A stretch of 61,495 bases of DNA from a virus: positions 1 to 61,495 of the IMG/VR virus record IMGVR_UViG_3300023196_001512, one strand, 5' to 3'. Under the pieces are notes generated by a model. That model saw nothing but the letters and a program-made list of their open reading frames with translations. It ran no database searches and had not been told where the DNA came from. How positions within the stretch are numbered: the first letter of the stretch is position 1; every line of letters begins with the position of its first letter. This document shows, one piece after another, positions 1 through 7,837 of this stretch. The position numbers and the translations under genes are program-made.

Positions 1-808
1 CAGAGTTGTTAGCTCTACCACGCTGAGGATTAGTTTCCCACCAATCACCAGACTTGCAGCCTATCATTTCATTATCTGCAGCACTGAACAAGCTAATAAG
101 AGCAGCTCTTCTAATTCCACCAGCAAGTACAGCGTCAGCAATATGGCAGATAATATCGTGCACCTCAATACTACTGAGATTCGATCCGTCTTCTTTCGCA
201 TTTAGTATTCCTTCTATTTTAATTAAACATTCTTTTAGAGGCTGTGGACCAGGCGCCTTACCACCAGATGTAACAAGCCTTGCGCCTTTAGGTCTAATGT
301 CAGTATAATCAAATATAATCTTAGAAGTACGCTTGTCGCCTAAGTAAGATTTAACTAACACTTTAACAGCGTCAGACCAACCTTCAATACTGTCACCAAT
401 AACGAAACGTCTACTACGCTTGTCAAACGGTTTAGTAATAGCCGGTAAGTTTTTAACGTGATGTTTCTGTACAGAGTAGCCTACGCCACAACCAGACAAT
501 AATAGAAACATTATCTCATTAAAAGCATCGATACTATCAGCAGGAAGATATGAACAATTATATAACCTGTTAGGAGATATTTCGATTGGCTTGCCCGCAA
601 ACTGTAGTGATCGCATGCTTGGTAAAACCTTCTTAGCATATACGTGACTGTACGCTTCATCTATTTCATTTATTAAATTAGGATATTTCTTTTTGTGCAT
701 TGCTATATTACGGTCTACAAGTTCCGCCCAAGTTTCCCGGCGGTTAAGCTCGGGAATATACTTAGCGTACTTCATATGAACCGTAATATCTGAGAGGATA
801 TTATTCAT
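1..808 (-). CDS. nrdJ: Ribonucleoside-triphosphate reductase, adenosylcobalamin-dependent (class II), N-terminal part
   Basis: Converts ribonucleotides to deoxyribonucleotides in the cytoplasm for phage DNA synthesis, using vitamin B12 and so independent of oxygen. The 269 codons visible are the N-terminal part; the gene continues past the left edge. Seen: a PSMRSLQFAG segment followed by YNCSY (the first redox cysteine region of the family), the stretch LLLSGCGVGYSVQ, a GGIRRAALIS loop and RANNS, in the order expected for monomeric B12-dependent reductases. I chose the ATG at 808 because it lies 3 bases behind the stop of the small coupled gene and no earlier in-frame ATG exists. The radical cysteine and C-terminal cysteines lie outside the window. 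It is the last gene of the visible minus-strand replication operon. A class I enzyme is less likely because no NrdB-like gene is seen. Confidence 0.87.
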   Translation of the reverse strand, partial: MNNILSDITVHMKYAKYIPELNRRETWAELVDRNIAMHKKKYPNLINEIDEAYSHVYAKKVLPSMRSLQFAGKPIEISPNRLYNCSYLPADSIDAFNEIMFLLLSGCGVGYSVQKHHVKNLPAITKPFDKRSRRFVIGDSIEGWSDAVKVLVKSYLGDKRTSKIIFDYTDIRPKGARLVTSGGKAPGPQPLKECLIKIEGILNAKEDGSNLSSIEVHDIICHIADAVLAGGIRRAALISLFSAADNEMIGCKSGDWWETNPQRGRANNS

Positions 809-811
809 TAA

Positions 812-949
812 TTAGTTTTTATATATAGTTAAACATGCGTCTAAGAACCCTACGTATAATACGTGGTTCGTCTTGTATTGTTCTCGGTATGTTCTAATAC
901 CAAATAGTATGCCCGGAAATGTTCCGAAACTTATTTCCCATTCTGTCAT
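812..949 (-). CDS. Small conserved-looking protein coupled to the reductase (45 aa)
   Basis: A 45-residue protein starting MTEWEISFGTFPGILFGIR, of unknown function. Its ATG overlaps the TGA of the upstream endonuclease gene as ATGA, and its stop lies 3 bases before the reductase start, so it fits exactly into an otherwise empty 137-base gap. That tight packing is the main evidence that it is real. The N-terminal half is aromatic and hydrophobic (FGTFPGILFGI) and may touch a membrane or another protein; the rest is polar with several tyrosines. Translational coupling to both neighbours is likely. I do not recognise a family with confidence. Confidence 0.6.
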   Translation of the reverse strand: MTEWEISFGTFPGILFGIRTYREQYKTNHVLYVGFLDACLTIYKN

Positions 950-1398
950 TTGATTTTGTTTTGAATTAATTTAATAGTTTCGTCGCAGTCCTTCTGATTT
1001 TGAGGTTTATATAAAGTTACATGAGGTAAATTTTCTTTTACATACTTTTTAAACATTTTCCAGCGCATTGGAAAACTTTCGTTAGCTCGACCTTTACATT
1101 CAATTATAAAGTCTTTTGCTACAAAGTCTGGAGTATATTTAACTGGTAGTATTTTCTTATTACCTCTGTCTTTGTATTCACCCTTGCCATTGCCTTGCTT
1201 TTCGTAGGCAGACTGGGTAAACTCAAAACCATCTTGAACTACAAACGTTTCGCCTTCGTAGTCAGCTTTGATCTTTGCTTTTTTCAGAGCTAGATACATA
1301 TAGCGTTCTAACCCTGAAGCAAAGTTAATACCGTCTTGCGTAACGCGTTTAGCCCTTACAGGACCACGTTTTCGGCCTTTTCTAGACCTCTTAATCAT
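946..1398 (-). CDS. Endonuclease I-like Holliday junction resolvase
   Basis: A 150-aa nuclease of the T7 endonuclease I type, which cuts branched DNA during recombination and before packaging. Seen: a basic N-terminus, then SGLE with Glu31, a further acidic patch near Glu48-Glu50, YTPDF with Asp91 and IIECKG with Glu100 and Lys102. This is the order of the PD-(D/E)XK catalytic residues in T7 gp3, and the length matches (T7 gp3 is about 149 aa). It overlaps the upstream MazG-like gene by 8 bases and the downstream 45-aa gene by 4, so it belongs to the replication and nucleotide operon. Together with the ERF and exonuclease genes it completes a phage recombination set. An alternative is a more general Vsr/NucS-like nuclease, but the motif spacing favours endonuclease I. 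Confidence 0.82.
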   Translation of the reverse strand: MIKRSRKGRKRGPVRAKRVTQDGINFASGLERYMYLALKKAKIKADYEGETFVVQDGFEFTQSAYEKQGNGKGEYKDRGNKKILPVKYTPDFVAKDFIIECKGRANESFPMRWKMFKKYVKENLPHVTLYKPQNQKDCDETIKLIQNKIK

Positions 1399-1651
1399 CT
1401 TTAAACTTTTTGACTAAAGCTTCTTCAGATAAGTCTCTAAGCTCTTCGCGTGCAGCTTGAATATACAGTATTGCATCCATTAGTTCTTCTTGTACATCTT
1501 CAAGATAACCTACTAGGTCTTTCATACCAGTTGTACGTTCAGTATCTAATGTTTGGCCGTACTTTTCAAAGCCTACGTCAGAACGCTTAACAAACTTGTT
1601 GACAACGTTTCTAACTACTGGATCTCTAAATTTAATTGTTTGCTCTGTCAT
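1391..1651 (-). CDS. MazG-like nucleotide pyrophosphohydrolase, short form
   Basis: An 86-aa, mostly helical protein. Seen: FVKRSDVGFEKYG followed by a helix with EDVQEELMDAILYI, which gives the acidic ExxE...EExxD pattern of the all-alpha NTP pyrophosphohydrolase superfamily. Family members hydrolyse NTPs or dNTPs to monophosphates, and phage versions may trim nucleotide pools or (p)ppGpp. It lies between the larger GIY-YIG/MazG fusion (1 base away) and endonuclease I (8-base overlap), so all three are co-translated. It is about the size of small phage MazG-like proteins. Substrate cannot be told from sequence. The family call is moderately sure and the biochemical role is inference. Confidence 0.62.
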   Translation of the reverse strand: MTEQTIKFRDPVVRNVVNKFVKRSDVGFEKYGQTLDTERTTGMKDLVGYLEDVQEELMDAILYIQAAREELRDLSEEALVKKFKDD

Positions 1652-1652
1652 A

Positions 1653-2570
1653 TTAATTATCTTTTACAAATGTTCCGTTAATCATTTTGCCTTTACGCTT
1701 ACTAATAACGTTGTAGGCTTCTTGCATGCACTCTTCGATTGGCACACCTACAAGCTCAGCTAGATTTGTTAACACAACTACAGCGTCACCAATACCATCA
1801 ACTATCTCGTTTGTGTCTTCTTTCAACAAAGCTCTACCGATTTCACCAACTTCTTCCATTAGTTTGATGTATTGAGTTTTTGGATCACCTTTTTTATATA
1901 GACCTCTTTCTTTAGCCCAAGCTCTAATACAGTCAAACAAAGACTCTTCGCAGTTATTGCAATCAATAGCTTTTTTAGAGTAGTATTCTACTATTTCATC
2001 TTGATTAGAAAATAGCTTTCTGTTTGTTTTTGCAAACTCTGATCTACTAGCTTCTCTAATTACTTGAGCTTTATGAGTTGAACCTACAACAATGTTTCTA
2101 TGTGGATCATTATCATAATACTTAGCCATAGCTTTATTGTATATGTAACATCTATCATTACTATATTGAGAAGACTTAACATTGGCCATTATCCAATTTA
2201 TAGTTGGCTGTGTTACCGTAAACTCACCGTGCGATGTTGTCCACTGCATACCTAGCTCGTCCATTAATTGACCTTTCAATTTATTTATAGGGCACGGAAA
2301 GGTAGTCGTTGCCTCTGTGACATTAATTTTCATTTTATTAAATTCTTTAAAATTGTTAGTAAAAAGCTTTTCATAAAGTCTTTCATCAACAGGATAACCG
2401 TACTGAACCTGCATCTCACGCTCTAATATAGATATGTAAGATATATCGTCAGACCAAGCTAGTATTTCATACTCGCCAGACTCGTAGCCTTGCTGCTCTT
2501 CAACTCTATGTTTTAAATTATTTGTTACCCCTATTTTTTTACCTGGGATATGGTATAGTGCATATTTCAT
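1653..2570 (-). CDS. GIY-YIG-like nuclease domain fused to MazG pyrophosphohydrolase domain
   Basis: A 305-aa two-domain protein. Residues 1-70 look like a degenerate GIY-YIG nuclease: ALY and KIG replace GIY and YIG, followed by NNLKHR with Arg22 at the expected catalytic position and an acidic helix with Glu50 and Glu52. Residues 210-295 are a clear MazG domain, with EEVGEIG at 239-245 and DGIGDAVVVLTN at 258-269 giving the metal-binding acidic residues. The middle part (90-200) is unassigned and could be a DNA-recognition linker. The start overlaps the stop of the thymidylate-synthase-like gene by 4 bases. MazG domains remove abnormal or excess NTPs; a fused nuclease would put DNA or RNA cleavage on the same chain. 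The MazG half is sure, the GIY-YIG half likely but lacks the canonical tyrosines. Confidence 0.75.
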   Translation of the reverse strand: MKYALYHIPGKKIGVTNNLKHRVEEQQGYESGEYEILAWSDDISYISILEREMQVQYGYPVDERLYEKLFTNNFKEFNKMKINVTEATTTFPCPINKLKGQLMDELGMQWTTSHGEFTVTQPTINWIMANVKSSQYSNDRCYIYNKAMAKYYDNDPHRNIVVGSTHKAQVIREASRSEFAKTNRKLFSNQDEIVEYYSKKAIDCNNCEESLFDCIRAWAKERGLYKKGDPKTQYIKLMEEVGEIGRALLKEDTNEIVDGIGDAVVVLTNLAELVGVPIEECMQEAYNVISKRKGKMINGTFVKDN

Positions 2571-3241
2571 TTGTGAAAAATTCTAGTGTTAGTATCTGGT
2601 AATTTATCATTATATAAGTGTAAGTTATGCGCGAAGTGGTAGTATGTGCCAAGACTATATCCTGTCTCTCTAGCAACTAATTCTTGTAAACTTGAAAACT
2701 GATACTGATCATTACAGAAGCCATACCAGAGGTCATTAGAACGCATTACAACAGACATGTTAAGCTTGTTGTCTACAACTGTAAACTGCACAGCGTAAGT
2801 ACAAGGCGTATCAAACGCGTATGTAATTATTTCCTTGCCGTCGTATATAGATATAGCTGCTTGTCTAGTTTCTGAGTTTTGCTTTAATTTTTCAATAACC
2901 ATTTCAAGCTGGCTATTACGTTGCCACTGCCAACCATAATTAGAATTTACATCTCCATTACAGTCAGCCATACGCTTCCATATCTCAGGAACTTTGCCAT
3001 ACAGTTCGCCAAGCTTTTTTATGTTTCGATCACCAGATAAATACCACTGCCACTCAGCTTCGGCATAATCTTTTGACCAACTACGTTTTACTCTACTGTC
3101 ATGTATATCCTTGTAAGAAGGGCTCTGTATTTCAAAACCTACATTAAATAATGTTTTAGTACCTGCAAAATCTACACCGTCGCGAACAATGCGCCAATAT
3201 AAATCGTGAAACGCTTCATTAGCTGTTTTAAAACTATGCAT
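2567..3241 (-). CDS. Thymidylate synthase family protein, possibly acting on dCMP
   Basis: A 224-aa enzyme of the ThyA fold that transfers a one-carbon unit from methylene-tetrahydrofolate to C5 of a pyrimidine deoxynucleotide. Seen: the catalytic cysteine in DTPCTYAVQF (Cys147), phosphate-binding RSND (168-171) and a C-terminal HLHLYND. Aligned without gaps to E. coli ThyA from the catalytic cysteine, Asp178 falls on the position of Asn177, the residue that reads the uracil ring. Asp there is the hallmark of dCMP hydroxymethylases and dCMP-using relatives, so the product may be hydroxymethyl-dCMP rather than dTMP (inference). It is shorter than ThyA (264 aa). It sits in the nucleotide operon with both MazG-like genes. 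Family assignment is sure; substrate is not. Confidence 0.82.
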   Translation of the reverse strand: MHSFKTANEAFHDLYWRIVRDGVDFAGTKTLFNVGFEIQSPSYKDIHDSRVKRSWSKDYAEAEWQWYLSGDRNIKKLGELYGKVPEIWKRMADCNGDVNSNYGWQWQRNSQLEMVIEKLKQNSETRQAAISIYDGKEIITYAFDTPCTYAVQFTVVDNKLNMSVVMRSNDLWYGFCNDQYQFSSLQELVARETGYSLGTYYHFAHNLHLYNDKLPDTNTRIFHK

Positions 3242-3329
3242 AAATTTCTTTGTTAATTATATACCAAAACTTTAAGCCAAGACTACTTAACCTTTTGTTT
3301 AGTATTTTAGTTACACCATTTTGGTTCAT
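3234..3329 (-). CDS. Possible tiny protein (31 aa)
   Basis: A 31-codon frame starting MNQNGVTKILNKRLSSLG and ending with a segment rich in aromatic and hydrophobic residues. Its stop overlaps the start region of the thymidylate-synthase-like gene by 8 bases, and it fills most of a 104-base gap that otherwise holds nothing I recognise. There is no ribosome-site-like sequence and no recognisable domain. The overlap style matches the other genes in this operon, which is the only support, so it may be leader sequence instead. Confidence 0.3.
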   Translation of the reverse strand: MNQNGVTKILNKRLSSLGLKFWYIINKEIYA

Positions 3330-3345
3330 TGCTATTGTCTTGTGA

Positions 3346-3609
3346 TCAAGATGTCTTATTGTATTTGTCATAATAATAGTTGTAATATTCTAATTGTTTA
3401 ATTAATACTTCGTTTTTCTTAAAGCTTGGACTAAAGTTTGATTTATCTTTAATAACTATTTCAATACAAAAGTCTAAGCCTGAGCCAGTATACTTTTGAG
3501 CAGGTACAACACAGCATTTTATACCGTGATTAATACACCAAGAAATTTTGTGAAAATCTTCTTTAGACCAAGCATAAAAACCTGCTTTAAATGGTCTACG
3601 TTTAGCCAT
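3346..3609 (-). CDS. Unknown small protein (87 aa)
   Basis: An 87-aa protein beginning MAKRRPFKAGFYAWSKEDF. I take the ATG at 3609, not the one nine bases upstream at 3618, because it forms a TAATG overlap with the stop of the primase-helicase gene, the usual coupling in this arm. The C-terminal part is rich in tyrosine (YYNYYYDKY). There are three cysteines, none arranged as a zinc site. No signal peptide or membrane segment is visible. Position directly behind the primase-helicase suggests a replication-linked accessory role, but this is inference and the family is not recognised. Confidence 0.68.
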   Translation of the reverse strand: MAKRRPFKAGFYAWSKEDFHKISWCINHGIKCCVVPAQKYTGSGLDFCIEIVIKDKSNFSPSFKKNEVLIKQLEYYNYYYDKYNKTS

Positions 3610-5318
3610 TATTCCCAAGGCATTGGCTCAGCTTCAGCTTCAGTACCAACGTGAGGTACAAAACTACCGGAGCGCGGTTCCCATGTGAAAAAAGACTCAG
3701 CGCCATTTTCACCAAGGTTTTGGAACTTAACTTTAAGCACTTTAACCTTAGTTGTTTTAGCATCGTAATCTCTATGAACTAATAGCCCGTGATAACTAGC
3801 ATCGTACCATTCACCACCACCTTTAATATTATACATTGTTGGCTCTTCCATCTTGCCATCTTGGCCTTTGTACATTTTAGTAGGATGTGCTACAATAAAT
3901 GTAAGTACGTCATACTTTTTACAAAAAGCTTCAATCTTAGCTAGATAATCCATTGTGTAGCGATTAACGTCATCTGAGTGCGCATTAACATCTCTAACTT
4001 TATTAAAAGGATCAATAACAAGGCATTTAATACCTTTACGTTTAACAAGCTCGGCGCCTTTGCGTAATACAGCTTCTAAGTTGTATTTATCCATATCAAT
4101 AAAGAAGTAATTATCATTAACATGTTCAGTGACTTGTGACCATTTATCACCACCAATATCACCAACAGATGGCATGTCTTGCCAATGTTTACGCATTAAT
4201 TTGTGCGCATGGAGATAGACTGGTTGGTTTTCTGGACTAGCATACGCAGTCTTCCAACCGTATAATTGATTATAGCCCACAACCATTTGGTCAACAAAGT
4301 CAGACTTGCCGCTACTGGGTACGCCAGTAACAGTAATAAACTGACCGGTGTAAGTAGAGAAAATACTATCAAAGTTTTTAAGTCCGATTTGAAAGCCGGG
4401 CTTAAACCCGTTTTTAACAAAATCCTTAAGTTCATCTTCTATATCTTTTAATGTAGACACACCTTCAAGAGGTACAGGCCTAACGTTATCAATAACATTT
4501 CTAAGCGCGGGCTTTCCGTACTTAACTAAATAATCGTTCGCGTCTTTACAATCATCGAAATCGACTAGATAACAAACTTCAGCGCCGAGCCTACGAATAA
4601 ACTCTTGTCTTAGCGCTTGGCCAGGTTCATCAGCATCAACTGCTAATATAACTTTTTCTTTGTCATCAAAATAGTCTATGCAATTATCTAAATAATCGAG
4701 ATTGTTTGAGTTCAACGTAGCGCCATTAGGCACTGATATAACGTTTGCTACTCCCGCTTCGTGCATTGCAAGCACGTCCATTTCGCCTTCAACTATAACA
4801 CAAGTATCATAACCAATAATACTATTGATGTTGTAAAATATCTTCTCTGCACCTTTGTACAGCTTAAAGTTTTTACGACCATCTCTGTATTTAATGTTTA
4901 TAAGCTGATCGCCTATGTTATAGTTAAATTGAATTGTATTCTCAGTCTTACCTGTTTGAGGCATAAACTCAGGACCTTCAGTTACTTGAAGATCCTGTAG
5001 CGTTTGCTTTGAAATGCCTCTTGTTGCAAACCATTCTTCAACTTTTGTACTTACTTCGTTGAAAGACTCAACTTTAGGTCTAATATAGACCTTTTCGCTA
5101 GCGCCTTTACGTTGGTATGTATGTAGTTGAAAACTAGTGTTGCAGTTGTGACAGGTGCCGAGACCACGTTCCCAGTCGTAAGAAGCGCATTTAGCTTTCT
5201 TATTCTCAGGTTTCCTATCAGCTGAGCACAAAGGGCAAACCCCTTGTGACTTACCAGCTTCTAAGCTATGTTGATTGAACTTATCAATCAAAAATCCATT
5301 GATCTCTCTACTTTCCAT
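3609..5318 (-). CDS. Primase-helicase (T7 gp4-like)
   Basis: A 569-aa bifunctional replication protein that opens the fork and lays down RNA primers. Domains in order: N-terminal zinc-binding primase domain with Cys28, Cys31, Cys56 and Cys59; a TOPRIM primase core with VIVEGEMDVLAM (175-185) and AVDADEPG (226-233); a DnaB-type helicase with Walker A GVPSSGKS (332-339), Walker B CLVIDP with Asp436 and the IVAHPTK sensor with His478. The length matches T7 gp4 (566 aa), so the enzyme looks complete. The 3' end overlaps the 87-aa gene by one base and the start is 3 bases from the SSB gene. No DNA polymerase is in the window; it presumably lies beyond the left edge. Confidence 0.95.
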   Translation of the reverse strand: MESREINGFLIDKFNQHSLEAGKSQGVCPLCSADRKPENKKAKCASYDWERGLGTCHNCNTSFQLHTYQRKGASEKVYIRPKVESFNEVSTKVEEWFATRGISKQTLQDLQVTEGPEFMPQTGKTENTIQFNYNIGDQLINIKYRDGRKNFKLYKGAEKIFYNINSIIGYDTCVIVEGEMDVLAMHEAGVANVISVPNGATLNSNNLDYLDNCIDYFDDKEKVILAVDADEPGQALRQEFIRRLGAEVCYLVDFDDCKDANDYLVKYGKPALRNVIDNVRPVPLEGVSTLKDIEDELKDFVKNGFKPGFQIGLKNFDSIFSTYTGQFITVTGVPSSGKSDFVDQMVVGYNQLYGWKTAYASPENQPVYLHAHKLMRKHWQDMPSVGDIGGDKWSQVTEHVNDNYFFIDMDKYNLEAVLRKGAELVKRKGIKCLVIDPFNKVRDVNAHSDDVNRYTMDYLAKIEAFCKKYDVLTFIVAHPTKMYKGQDGKMEEPTMYNIKGGGEWYDASYHGLLVHRDYDAKTTKVKVLKVKFQNLGENGAESFFTWEPRSGSFVPHVGTEAEAEPMPWE

Positions 5319-5321
5319 TTA

Positions 5322-5630
5322 TTAAAATGGTAGGTCGTTATCAGCTACTTGTGCTTGTTGCGGTGGAGCAGTTGAGTTGTCTCTTGGTGCAGCATCAACA
5401 TTGTTGCCGTTAGTCCAAACAACTTTAACGTTACCTAAGTAAGTCTTAGCTGTTTTAGCATCACGCTCTTCTTTTGTTTGATCTACAATAACTGGACCTT
5501 GGTTGCCAAACTGATCAACCTCGTCGTTCAATGTAATTGTAATAGGTAAATACTTACCTTTCTTACCATTGATAATTCTGTCTTTAGGAATCTCATTAAG
5601 ATTAATAGACGCTTTAATAATACTTGCCAT
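5322..5630 (-). CDS. Single-stranded DNA-binding protein
   Basis: A 102-aa protein with a short beta-rich body (MASIIKASINLNEIPKDRI, then KYLPITITLND and VKVVWTNG) and a flexible, proline- and glutamine-rich tail ending DNDLPF. An acidic tail ending in a hydrophobic Pro-Phe is the partner-binding tip of bacterial SSB proteins and the main reason for the call. It is shorter than E. coli SSB (178 aa) and looks like a minimal OB-fold phage version. It stands 3 bases from the primase-helicase and directly after the recombination genes, as expected for a protein that coats single strands and recruits both machines. A T7 gp2.5-type protein is the alternative. Confidence 0.75.
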   Translation of the reverse strand: MASIIKASINLNEIPKDRIINGKKGKYLPITITLNDEVDQFGNQGPVIVDQTKEERDAKTAKTYLGNVKVVWTNGNNVDAAPRDNSTAPPQQAQVADNDLPF

Positions 5631-5665
5631 AATAAAATAAAATTAGTTAATTAATTAATTAAAAG

Positions 5666-6397
5666 TTACAGTGTCTCTGTTTTAAGATACTGCTTAGGGT
5701 CAAAGTTGTCGTTTTTAAAGAACAGATCATACTGTTCACTAGCTGCTTCAACTTTTTTAGCACCTTGCTCGTAAAACTGCGGCGAGCAGTCAAACAAACC
5801 AATTTGCTTAGTTGTTTTGTCTATAACCATAAACAAAAATTCATATCCATGAAATAGCTTACTATAAATGTAAGCTTGGCTATCATAGTTATATTTCTTA
5901 GCGTTCCATCTAAATTTTTCTATGTCAGCCGTTGTTTTAAGGTCGATGATTAATTTCTCGTCATGATTAATTATATCAGCTTTACCTTTCCACTTATTGC
6001 CAAATAACTCAGTAACATTAGGCTCTTCAAACACACAGTTAGCACCGTGAATTAAGCTTCTACAAACATCATTTTCTAAAACTGTATCAATAAGTAGTTG
6101 AGCATTGTCAACCTCTGATTTCAACAAACACATTTCACCACCAGAAAGCTCTTTATAAGCTTTAGTGTTGCGGTTAGTTGCTTCTACAATTTTAAAGCTT
6201 TTCAGTTTGTGAGGCTCTAATATAGCCGTGTGAAAATAACCACCAACTAAAAAAGCAGGTATCTTTTTCTGAGTATCGTATAACGACAACGGGTTTTTAA
6301 GCAACGTAGATATATTAGAGTTACTTAAGAACTGCTGGCCATACTCGCCGTAGTAGTGCTTGTCTTCTTTTAGTTTGTAGTAATTTTCTTTAGTCAT
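5666..6397 (-). CDS. PD-(D/E)XK exonuclease, RecE/Cas4-like
   Basis: A 243-aa nuclease that probably resects double-stranded ends to give single strands for annealing. Seen: an N-terminal helix region with SNSNISTLLKNPLSLY, a GGYFHTAILEP motif with a conserved-type histidine, then the core WKGKADII followed by LIIDLKTT, which supplies the Asp and the Asp-Leu-Lys of the catalytic motif, and a helix with YDSQAYIY. This is the typical order in phage RecE-like and DUF3799-type exonucleases. It overlaps the ERF gene by one base (TAATG), a classic exonuclease plus annealase pairing. A short A/T-rich gap of 35 bases follows before SSB. Confidence 0.84.
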   Translation of the reverse strand: MTKENYYKLKEDKHYYGEYGQQFLSNSNISTLLKNPLSLYDTQKKIPAFLVGGYFHTAILEPHKLKSFKIVEATNRNTKAYKELSGGEMCLLKSEVDNAQLLIDTVLENDVCRSLIHGANCVFEEPNVTELFGNKWKGKADIINHDEKLIIDLKTTADIEKFRWNAKKYNYDSQAYIYSKLFHGYEFLFMVIDKTTKQIGLFDCSPQFYEQGAKKVEAASEQYDLFFKNDNFDPKQYLKTETL

Positions 6398-6948
6398 TAT
6401 TTAGTCAATTGTTTTTCCTGCGCTGCAGTTAGTTTATACTTAGTTTTAATAGCAGCAATATCACCGCCTGCAGCTACGTATTCTATAGCCTTAACTAATT
6501 GTTCGCTAGTAATAGCGGGCTTAGCTTTAGCTACAACTTTAGCTGCAACGCCTTTACCGTGGTTGTTAGTAGCATCCGCGTCTTCAGTGTCATCAATCAA
6601 GAATAAATTACCAAGAGCATATTTTTTAGCGTACGTAGATGCTGCACCAAACTGTTGAGCAGTCTGCATGCCTTTTTGCTGTGTGTCAACGCCAACAACG
6701 GCAGTAGCGTGTATAGCATCGGTGCCATCGCTTATTGTAGCAGTTGACTTGATAATTGGAACTGGATCTGTAGCGATTAGCTCTTCTGATATTGTTACTG
6801 ATATGTTATGTTGTAATAAAAAAGGCTTGACGCCTTCGAGAATGTCTTCAGCTTTACGGAAGTAATACTTACCGAAACTATTGTATGAAGACTTTTTAGC
6901 TTTTAGCTTTGTTTGTACATCAGCTAATTTTTTAGTTAACTCTTTCAT
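6397..6948 (-). CDS. ERF family single-strand annealing protein
   Basis: A 183-aa recombinase that anneals complementary single strands in phage recombination or genome concatemer processing. Seen: KYYFRKAEDILEGVKPFLL, a beta-rich middle with TISEELIATDPVP, and the diagnostic QQFGAASTYAKKYALG followed by LIDDTEDAD, the best-conserved block of the ERF family. The C-terminal 45 residues (KAKPAITSEQLVKAI...) form a small separate helical domain. It pairs with the overlapping exonuclease gene. The 59-base gap upstream (6949-7007) is A/T-rich and carries no recognisable promoter element. Confidence 0.9.
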   Translation of the reverse strand: MKELTKKLADVQTKLKAKKSSYNSFGKYYFRKAEDILEGVKPFLLQHNISVTISEELIATDPVPIIKSTATISDGTDAIHATAVVGVDTQQKGMQTAQQFGAASTYAKKYALGNLFLIDDTEDADATNNHGKGVAAKVVAKAKPAITSEQLVKAIEYVAAGGDIAAIKTKYKLTAAQEKQLTK

Positions 6949-7007
6949 AATTGGTATATTGGTTTAATTAATAATTACACGTTAGTGTTTCACTTTTAAT
7001 ACATAAC

Positions 7008-7754
7008 TTACAGGTAATCAGTCACTTGTGAGTGAGCTATTGCCTTTTTAAGTTTGTCTAACGCCTGTCTTTTTAGCTGTGACACGCGTACATAAGAGCT
7101 ATTGCCTTTGATACCTAGATGATTAGCTATCTCTGTAGCTGATTTTTTCTCACTATCAATACCGTAACTCATTTTAATAACGTCAGACTCTTTCTGCGTT
7201 AAGTTTTTATCTACTATTTTAGATATTATATTTGCTAAATCTTCGTTGTTTAACTCATACTCATTTTCAGGAACATCATATATAAGTTTCTTGTCTTCAA
7301 GAGCTTCTATTGACGTAAACACAGAGTTAAAAAACATTTCAGAAGCTTTTTTGTCGTCATCAAAGTTCTTGCGTATCTCATTTAGCTTATGCTCTGGTAT
7401 ACGCATGCTACCACGATTATTATCAATAGCTCTACGTATTGCACCTTTAATACGCTTAGCTAAAAAAGATTTTAATCTTTTCTCAGGATCATCAGCTTCG
7501 TATATAGTGTCCCACACTATTTTGTCTACAGCTTTTATTAAGCCTAAGCTACCTTCTTGTATCATGTCTACAATAGTCATAACGCCAGAAGCTTGTTCAG
7601 ATGTAGAAAACTTACGAGCCAAGTTCTCAACTAAAGGCATGAACTTAGTTATAAGCTCATCTCTAGTATACTCATCCCAAATTTTACCGTCAGGTTGAGA
7701 AGCTTTTAAATCAGCTCTATATCTATTGAAATTTTCTTGATCATACTTTTTCAT
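7008..7754 (-). CDS. Phage RNA polymerase sigma factor, sigma-70 family
   Basis: A 248-aa sigma factor that would bind host core RNA polymerase and redirect it to phage promoters. Seen: region 2 with ITKFMPLVENLARKF (35-49) and DMIQEGSLGLIKAVDK (63-78), the promoter-melting and core-binding helix; a basic stretch with FLAKRIKGAIRRAI (97-110); region 4 from about 184 (LTQKESDVIKMSYGI) with a helix-turn-helix in SATEIANHLGI and VRVSQLKRQALDKLKK. Region 1 is missing, as in alternative sigma factors. No phage RNA polymerase is seen in the window, so this protein is the best candidate for controlling the phage programme, possibly through late promoters (inference). It stands alone between two short A/T-rich gaps. 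Confidence 0.93.
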   Translation of the reverse strand: MKKYDQENFNRYRADLKASQPDGKIWDEYTRDELITKFMPLVENLARKFSTSEQASGVMTIVDMIQEGSLGLIKAVDKIVWDTIYEADDPEKRLKSFLAKRIKGAIRRAIDNNRGSMRIPEHKLNEIRKNFDDDKKASEMFFNSVFTSIEALEDKKLIYDVPENEYELNNEDLANIISKIVDKNLTQKESDVIKMSYGIDSEKKSATEIANHLGIKGNSSYVRVSQLKRQALDKLKKAIAHSQVTDYL

Positions 7755-7837
7755 ACAACGAATATATACTTTTTTTTATTACGACGGCCAAATAATTACT
7801 AACGGCTCTTTGTTAGTATCTTTTTTAACTTTAGGTT

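Noticed and set aside
4680-4715. TTATC, TCGA and GTTTG words inside the primase-helicase gene, resembling the promoter element
   Set aside because: Box spacing is one to two bases off, ACGA is not kept, and the site is inside a coding region.
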